From Clostridia bacterium (GTDB lineage: Bacteria; Bacillota; DULZ01): a stretch of 8,806 bases of DNA. The stretch is taken from positions 1-8,806 of the forward strand of contig JAAYOX010000059.1 of assembly GCA_012520135.1 (NCBI GenBank), given 5' to 3'. Below, piece by piece: positions 5,152 to 8,806 of this stretch. The notes beneath the pieces are model-generated. The model had not been told where the DNA came from, did no database searches, and worked only from the letters and a program-made list of their open reading frames with translations. Position 1 is the stretch's first letter, and every line of letters begins with the position of its first letter. Both the position numbers and the translations under genes were made by a program.

Positions 5152-6597
5152 ATGATTACGGAGGAACAAATTAAGGAAAAGCCCTGGGTTGCATACCGTA
5201 AGGAAATTATCTATCTATTGATTGGATTGGGGGCTTTCGCCGGGATCCTGATTTTCACGCCGGACACCCTGGATTGGCAGATTAGAAGTACGTTGGCGGT
5301 GATGATCCTGGCCATTATCTTGTGGGTATTGGAGCCGGTGCCATTGGCTTTATCGGCTTTTATTGCTATTGCGGCCTTGGTGATTACCGGTGCTGCCCCT
5401 ATGGAGCAGGCATTAAGCGGCTTTGCCAGCGGTTCAACCTTCCTAATTGCTGCCGGTTTTATGATGGCCAAAGCAATAAACAGCACACCTTTAGGCAGCC
5501 GGATTGCCTATTTCTTTTTAGCCTACACAAAAAATACCCCGGGAGGGATCCTGGCGGCTATTTTAATAATCATGGAGGTACTGACTTTTTTTATTCCGGC
5601 TACTGCCGTGAGGGCGGCTCTTTTATTACCGGTGGTCTTGAATATAATCGAGGAATTTGAAATCAAGGGGCCGGCCCCCAATATTCGGGGGATGCTGTTG
5701 CTGGGCGTTGCTTTCGGGGCCAATATTACCGGCTTGGGCTTGCTTCCCGGAGCTATCGCTAACGTAATAACTGCTGAATTAATCCATAAACTGACTGGTG
5801 ATCCCGTTACTTACGTGGAGTGGATGGTCTATGCTTTTCCCCTGAGCATTATTTTGCTGCCGGTTATTTGGTGGGTATTGGTGAAATGTTTTCCGCCGGA
5901 AGTTAAAGAATTCCCCGGGGGCAAAGAGGTTTTCAAAAGAAAACTAAATGAACTGGGTCCTGTCTCAGGGATGGAAAAAAGGTGTCTGGGCATCCTGTTG
6001 TTTACTTTTGCCATTTGGATGACAGAAGGCTTACATGGTCTTCATAGCTCTATTGGCGCTATCATTGCTGTCATTTTAATGTGTCTTCCCGGCATCGGCT
6101 GCAGCAGGTGGGAAAGGACTATGCAGATCTCCTGGGACACAGTAATTTTGATTGCTGCTACCTTATCTTTAGGTAGTGCCGCTAACCAGGGCGCGGCCCA
6201 ATTCATTGCCGGTGCCTTTTTGGGTTTGGGACTAGTGGGAGACGTGTTGGCTTATCCTGTCTTAGCCATATTGATGATTACCTTATTTGCCCAGATTTAT
6301 CATCTAGCGATTGGCAATGTGGCTACGGTGACCATTACCCTGGTGCCTATTGTCTATCAATTGGCGTTGTATAACGGAGCAAATCCCTTCATGATGGCCT
6401 TGGCTGCCGGGATAGCCAGTTTATTCGGATTCATCCTGGTGGTAGAGACCATTCCTAACGTAATGGTTTATAATACGGGTTTGATTCACAGCAAAGACCT
6501 GATCCGGCCGGGCATTATTTTGACGCTAGTAGTGTCGGTGGTCATGGGGCTCACCGCTGCCTGGTGGTGGCCGCTGGCAGCTAGCTTTGGGGTATAA
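5152..6597 (+). CDS. DASS/SLC13-family anion transporter
   Basis: The chosen start is the ATG at 5152, behind GGAGG (5141-5145) with a six-base gap. This gives 481 residues, the usual length for the divalent anion:Na+ symporter (DASS/SLC13) family. About 11-13 membrane segments are visible. Family signs are LEPVPLALSAFIAI (60-73), equivalent to the 'TEavPl..tall' segment, two inverted-repeat halves each with a hairpin-like region, and the final WWWP tail. The substrate could be a dicarboxylate, citrate, tartrate or sulfate; the sequence does not decide. The first SNT substrate/sodium motif is replaced by PAT (149-151, FIPATAVRAALLLP), and the second by GNV (388-390, IGNVATVTITLVP). The first motif resembles the 'FxPSNTAR' form of CitT-type antiporters more than the Na+-coupled form. 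The gene is divergent from the HTH-Uma2 gene and convergent with the spore photoproduct lyase gene. Confidence 0.85.
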   Translation: MITEEQIKEKPWVAYRKEIIYLLIGLGAFAGILIFTPDTLDWQIRSTLAVMILAIILWVLEPVPLALSAFIAIAALVITGAAPMEQALSGFASGSTFLIAAGFMMAKAINSTPLGSRIAYFFLAYTKNTPGGILAAILIIMEVLTFFIPATAVRAALLLPVVLNIIEEFEIKGPAPNIRGMLLLGVAFGANITGLGLLPGAIANVITAELIHKLTGDPVTYVEWMVYAFPLSIILLPVIWWVLVKCFPPEVKEFPGGKEVFKRKLNELGPVSGMEKRCLGILLFTFAIWMTEGLHGLHSSIGAIIAVILMCLPGIGCSRWERTMQISWDTVILIAATLSLGSAANQGAAQFIAGAFLGLGLVGDVLAYPVLAILMITLFAQIYHLAIGNVATVTITLVPIVYQLALYNGANPFMMALAAGIASLFGFILVVETIPNVMVYNTGLIHSKDLIRPGIILTLVVSVVMGLTAAWWWPLAASFGV

Positions 6598-6600
6598 ATC

Positions 6601-7620
6601 TTAAACTAAATACTTTATTTCCGCTGAAGGGAAATAAGTATTAATTTCCCGGTGAAAAAACTCTTTAATCTCCTCCATGGTTTCTTTTGGGTACACATAT
6701 TTGCCATAACCGAATTGGCCGAACTTGTACTTCCGTTCCTCTTCTTCCATGGGCAAAGTGGTGTCGGGAAACACTTCCAAAATGCGTTTCTTGGCGGAGG
6801 CGGTGAAACGGTGGGAAATCAGCTCGAAAGTAAGCTCTGAGGAGACTGTTTCTTCCAATTCTTCTGCCAGGGAACTAATTAAGTGCGAGTAGTCCTGCTT
6901 CCAATTATCGTAATAGAAAATTGGGGCAATCAGGAATCCCAAAGGATAGGCTGCTTCAGCTACCTTTCGGGCGGCTTTCAGCCGGGCAGCTGACCCGGGA
7001 GTGCCTTGTTCGTAGGATTTAATAACATGTTCCGTATTGATACTGAACCGGAAATGAGTATGCCCTCGATGGTCAATTCCAAGCAGCGTGTCTACATCGG
7101 TAAACTTGGTTACAAACCGGAAACGGCCTAACGGCTGATTCCCGAAAAACTCGATGGTCTTAGCCAAGGAACCGGTATAAGGTTCTACCGGAATCGGGTC
7201 CGAGGTGGCTGCTCCCTCAAAAAATGTGACTTCCGGAGCTCTTTTGTTGATATATTTCTCTGCTTGTTCCAGTATTTCATCCACATTAACGTAAACCCGG
7301 ATATAAGGCTTTTTGCCCAAAGTAGTCTGCAGGTAACAATACTGGCATTGGCCGGTACAACTGGTACTCAAGGGCAGTTGATAGTGGGCGGAAGGTTTAC
7401 AGGTGGAAAATTCCAAGGTGCGGCGTATGCCAACCACCAAAGTCCGTTTGGCTTCCAGGTAAGCTTCCCGGGGCGTTTTTCCGGGGATGCCTGTGACGCG
7501 ATTATGACTACCGATCATGAACACGGGTACTTTTGCTTGTTTGAATCTTTCATAAAGTTCTTGACCAAGGGGATATTCCAGGGATGCTTGTTCAAAGAAA
7601 ACGCGTTTAGGGTGGAACAA
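6601..7620 (-). CDS. splB: Spore photoproduct lyase (radical SAM), lacking the usual catalytic Cys
   Basis: A 339-residue protein matching spore photoproduct lyase over its whole length. This radical SAM enzyme reverses the thymine dimer 5-thyminyl-5,6-dihydrothymine during spore germination. Visible motifs are SHNRVTGIPG (38-47), the [4Fe-4S] motif CTGQCQYC (Cys88, Cys92, Cys95) with Tyr94 and Tyr96 around the last Cys, KPYIRVYVN (104-112), TKFTDVD (near 171), RFSIN (near 191) and FELISHRFT (near 271). The position of the H-donor Cys (Cys141 in B. subtilis, in FEASCTSD) is Ala138 here (FEGAATSD). The start is TTG at 7618-7620, with GGAGGGAG (minus strand of 7625-7632) four bases before it; no ATG fits. 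The gene ends three bases from the transporter stop. It marks the host as a spore former. Activity despite the missing Cys is uncertain. Confidence 0.93.
   Translation of the reverse strand: MFHPKRVFFEQASLEYPLGQELYERFKQAKVPVFMIGSHNRVTGIPGKTPREAYLEAKRTLVVGIRRTLEFSTCKPSAHYQLPLSTSCTGQCQYCYLQTTLGKKPYIRVYVNVDEILEQAEKYINKRAPEVTFFEGAATSDPIPVEPYTGSLAKTIEFFGNQPLGRFRFVTKFTDVDTLLGIDHRGHTHFRFSINTEHVIKSYEQGTPGSAARLKAARKVAEAAYPLGFLIAPIFYYDNWKQDYSHLISSLAEELEETVSSELTFELISHRFTASAKKRILEVFPDTTLPMEEEERKYKFGQFGYGKYVYPKETMEEIKEFFHREINTYFPSAEIKYLV
6609..6650. terminator. Candidate hairpins between convergent genes
   Basis: AATACTTTATTTCC (6609-6622) pairs with GGAAATAAGTATT (6630-6642), with one bulged T. An alternative hairpin pairs GGGAAAT (6629-6635) with ATTTCCC (6644-6650), sharing the middle segment. 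They lie at the 3' end of the lyase coding sequence, just after the transporter stop. Neither strand has a clear T run, so a terminator role is only likely by position. Confidence 0.4.
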
Positions 7621-7653
7621 TCTACTCCCTCCAGTTTAATAATCCTGTTTTGA

Positions 7654-7660
7654 TAGTATG
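7654..7660 (-). promoter_or_regulatory. Sigma-G-like -10 element upstream of splB
   Basis: On the minus strand these bases read CATACTA, the classic -10 of forespore sigma-G promoters, and the B. subtilis spl operon is known to be sigma-G dependent. It lies 34 bases upstream of the TTG start. No convincing sigma-G -35 is seen 17-18 bases further up, so the call rests on the -10 and gene identity. Confidence 0.4.
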
Positions 7661-7680
7661 TCCATTAAACCTGTTTTCTC

Positions 7681-7699
7681 GCGGTAATAGCGGTAATAG
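7681..7699 (+). repeat. Tandem 9-bp repeat GCGGTAATA x2
   Basis: GCGGTAATA occurs twice head to tail (7681-7689 and 7690-7698). It lies between the splB promoter region and the TetR palindrome. It could be a short regulatory repeat or simple replication slippage. Confidence 0.6.
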
Positions 7700-7726
7700 A
7701 AGGTTTGTATTTTCCCTTTTCTCGTA

Positions 7727-7747
7727 GGGGTTGATGTGATCCACCCC
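7727..7747. promoter_or_regulatory. Palindrome abutting the tetR -35 (operator candidate)
   Basis: The pattern is GGGGT-N-GAT-NNN-ATC-N-ACCCC, so eight base pairs match in each arm of a 21-bp site with a single mismatched pair. It ends one base before the -35 of the TetR gene. Size and position suit a dimeric repressor site, either for autoregulation or for another regulator; it does not resemble the second palindrome at 8530-8547. Confidence 0.5.
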
Positions 7748-7776
7748 TTGTCGGGTACGAAATTTTCTGATAGTAT
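7748..7776 (+). promoter_or_regulatory. Promoter of the TetR-family regulator gene
   Basis: TTGTCG (7748-7753) and TAGTAT (7771-7776) are separated by 17 bases; each matches four of six consensus positions. The expected start of transcription is near 7783, about 46 bases upstream of the TTG start codon. Confidence 0.55.
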
Positions 7777-7828
7777 TTATGACGAACAATATTCACCATA
7801 GCAGCATTTGTTAGGGGGCGGGAACCTA

Positions 7829-8425
7829 TTGTCGTTTAGAGAGGAACGGGCTGCCCAAAGAAGGCAAGCAATCTTAAAAACTGCAGCAGATATTTTTAGG
7901 GAGAAGGGTTACCACGATACCACCATCGAAGAAATTGCTAAAGAGTTGAAGTTTACCAAAGCAAGTATCTATTATTACATTCCCAGCAAAGAGGACTTGT
8001 TGTTTGAATGTAATGACATGGCCATGAATTTACTGTTAAAGAGGGCCGAAGCTATTGTAGCGGAGGAACTTCCACCTGATGTCAAGCTGCGGGAGCTTAT
8101 TAAACAGCATGTAGAAACTCTCATTGATGAGCTTTCCCTAATTACCGTGTTGTTACAGCAGGAATATGCTTTGAATGAGGAACACCGGCAGCTAATTTAT
8201 GCCAAACGAGATAGGTATGAAAAGTTTTTCACCGATGTCCTGGAGAAGGGAGTGCAGGCCGGGGTGTTTGAGGAGGCCTGGGACCCTAAAATGGTAAAGT
8301 TGATCATTTTCGGCGCGGTAAACTGGATGTTTCATTGGTATTCTAAATCGGGACCATTAAAAAAACATGAGATAGCTGAGTTGTTTGCCGATTATTTGTT
8401 GAAACCAGTAATCAAAACTAAGTGA
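7829..8425 (+). CDS. TetR/AcrR-family transcriptional regulator (FadR/KstR2-like)
   Basis: Starting at TTG 7829, behind GGGGGCGGG six bases upstream, the protein has 198 residues, the usual TetR length. The in-frame TTG at 7808 would place translation ahead of that ribosome binding site. The N-terminal DNA-binding domain (about 7-58) shows QAILKTAADIFREKGYHDTT, then IEEIAKEL, then the recognition helix FTKASIYYYIPSKEDLL. The C-terminal ligand-binding domain ends with LIIFGAVNWMFHWYSKSGPL, a pattern I associate with the FadR/KstR2-type branch that binds acyl-CoA thioesters. Downstream, across a terminator, a perfect palindrome overlaps the promoter of a biotinyl-carrier gene, so control of an acyl-CoA carboxylase or decarboxylase operon is a reasonable inference. 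The ligand is not readable from the sequence. Confidence 0.92.
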   Translation: MSFREERAAQRRQAILKTAADIFREKGYHDTTIEEIAKELKFTKASIYYYIPSKEDLLFECNDMAMNLLLKRAEAIVAEELPPDVKLRELIKQHVETLIDELSLITVLLQQEYALNEEHRQLIYAKRDRYEKFFTDVLEKGVQAGVFEEAWDPKMVKLIIFGAVNWMFHWYSKSGPLKKHEIAELFADYLLKPVIKTK

Positions 8426-8431
8426 AGCTAG

Positions 8432-8463
8432 ACGGTCAATCCTGAAAAAGGGTTGGCCGTTTT
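8432..8463 (+). terminator. Terminator after the TetR gene
   Basis: An 11-bp stem pairs 8432-8442 (ACGGTCAATCC) with 8450-8460 (GGGTTGGCCGT), including two G-T wobbles. The loop is A-rich and a short T run follows at 8460-8463. It separates the regulator gene from the biotinyl-protein operon. Confidence 0.85.
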
Positions 8464-8529
8464 CCATTTAAAGGAATATTTCCACCAAAGACATCCCAAA
8501 TTTTTCCATTTAACGAATAAGTCTAAATT

Positions 8530-8551
8530 TAACTTACCGGTAAGTTATAAT
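8530..8551 (+). promoter_or_regulatory. Perfect 18-bp palindrome overlapping a TATAAT box
   Basis: TAACTTACCGGTAAGTTA (8530-8547) is perfectly self-complementary and shares its last two bases with a consensus -10, TATAAT (8546-8551). The matching -35 is weak (TCTAAA at 8522-8527, 18-base spacer). A repressor bound here would occupy the spacer between -35 and -10, as in classic TetR operators. The upstream TetR-family protein is the most likely binder, by inference. Confidence 0.75.
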
Positions 8552-8610
8552 ATAACCATGTGGATAATAATATGATAATACTGAAAATTCTGTAGAAGGG
8601 AGGTGCCCGG

Positions 8611-8806
8611 ATGAGCGACCAACAAGGAATAGCGGTAACAGCACCTATGGTAGGTAAACTGGTGGAATTTAAGGTTAAGCCAGGTGACGCCGTTAAAGAA
8701 GACGATGTGGTAGCGGTGATTGAAGCCATGAAGATGCTGGTGGATGTCTATGCCCCGGCAAGCGGAATTGTGCAAGAGACCATAGGTATTCCCGGTGAGG
8801 TGGTAA
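8611..8806 (+). CDS. Biotinyl (BCCP-type) carrier protein, 3'-truncated by window
   Basis: The ATG at 8611 follows GGGAGGTG (8598-8605) by five bases. The 65 codons present run off the window without a stop. The sequence is a biotinyl domain from its first residues: APMVGKLVEFKVKPGDAV (11-28), VVAVIEAMKM (33-42) with the biotin-accepting Lys41 in the canonical EAMKM motif, then YAPASGIVQETIGIPGEVV. The domain begins almost at the N-terminus, so this is a stand-alone carrier protein of probably about 70-75 residues, not the C-terminal domain of a large subunit. Such carriers shuttle CO2 between the biotin carboxylase/decarboxylase and carboxyltransferase subunits of propionyl-, methylmalonyl-, glutaconyl- or methylcrotonyl-CoA enzymes. 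The partner genes should lie just downstream. The control palindrome is about 65 bases upstream of its start. Confidence 0.9.
   Translation, partial: MSDQQGIAVTAPMVGKLVEFKVKPGDAVKEDDVVAVIEAMKMLVDVYAPASGIVQETIGIPGEVV

Noticed and set aside
7264..7653. 129-codon plus-strand frame across splB
   Set aside because: It is entirely antisense to the well-supported spore photoproduct lyase gene and resembles no protein family.
8551..8580. AT-rich TATAAT/GATAAT-like tracts as a replication or integration signal
   Set aside because: They are simply AT-rich promoter and leader sequence of the biotinyl-protein gene; no DnaA boxes or direct repeats accompany them.

Overview
The window looks like chromosomal DNA of an anaerobic, endospore-forming member of the Firmicutes (class Clostridia, Peptococcaceae- or Moorella-like). 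The signs are a tungsten/molybdenum aldehyde:ferredoxin oxidoreductase end, a spore photoproduct lyase, strong AGGAGG-type ribosome binding sites, several TTG starts, and sigma-A-like promoters. I see no rRNA, tRNA, CRISPR array, insertion sequence or phage gene. The species call is inference from gene content only.

Layout. (1) 1-981, plus strand: the C-terminus of an aldehyde ferredoxin oxidoreductase, then a 238-residue protein of unknown function whose C-terminal half is built from degenerate repeats, closed by a terminator. (2) 1176-3630, plus strand: a compact YtrA-type operon made of a GntR-family repressor, an ABC ATPase and an ABC-2 permease. It has a near-consensus promoter, an operator-like inverted repeat at +1, overlapping genes and a strong terminator. 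(3) 3643-4116, minus strand: a small two-helix membrane protein and a 41-residue reading frame broken by one base in a run of T. (4) 4173-5152: a minus-strand fusion of a helix-turn-helix domain with a Uma2 (PD-(D/E)XK-like) domain. A divergent plus-strand DASS/SLC13 anion transporter follows, and the shared intergenic region carries repeated TCAAC boxes. (5) 6601-7620, minus strand: spore photoproduct lyase, convergent with the transporter. (6) 7727-8806, plus strand: a TetR-family regulator with its own palindrome and terminator, then a perfect 18-bp palindrome overlapping a TATAAT box. Beyond it lies the start of a stand-alone biotinyl carrier protein that runs off the window, presumably the first gene of an acyl-CoA carboxylase or decarboxylase operon.

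Most gene groups have a visible local control element: the YtrA operator, the TCAAC boxes beside the HTH-Uma2 gene, and two palindromes bracketing the TetR gene. The most unusual points are four. The spore photoproduct lyase has Ala where the catalytic H-donor Cys normally sits, although its [4Fe-4S] cysteines and flanking tyrosines are intact. The HTH-Uma2 fusion has phased repeats overlapping its own promoter. The AOR-linked repeat protein is unknown. The 41-codon reading frame is one T short. No single feature proves a new system; the HTH-Uma2/TCAAC locus and the AOR-linked repeat protein are the best candidates for something undescribed.
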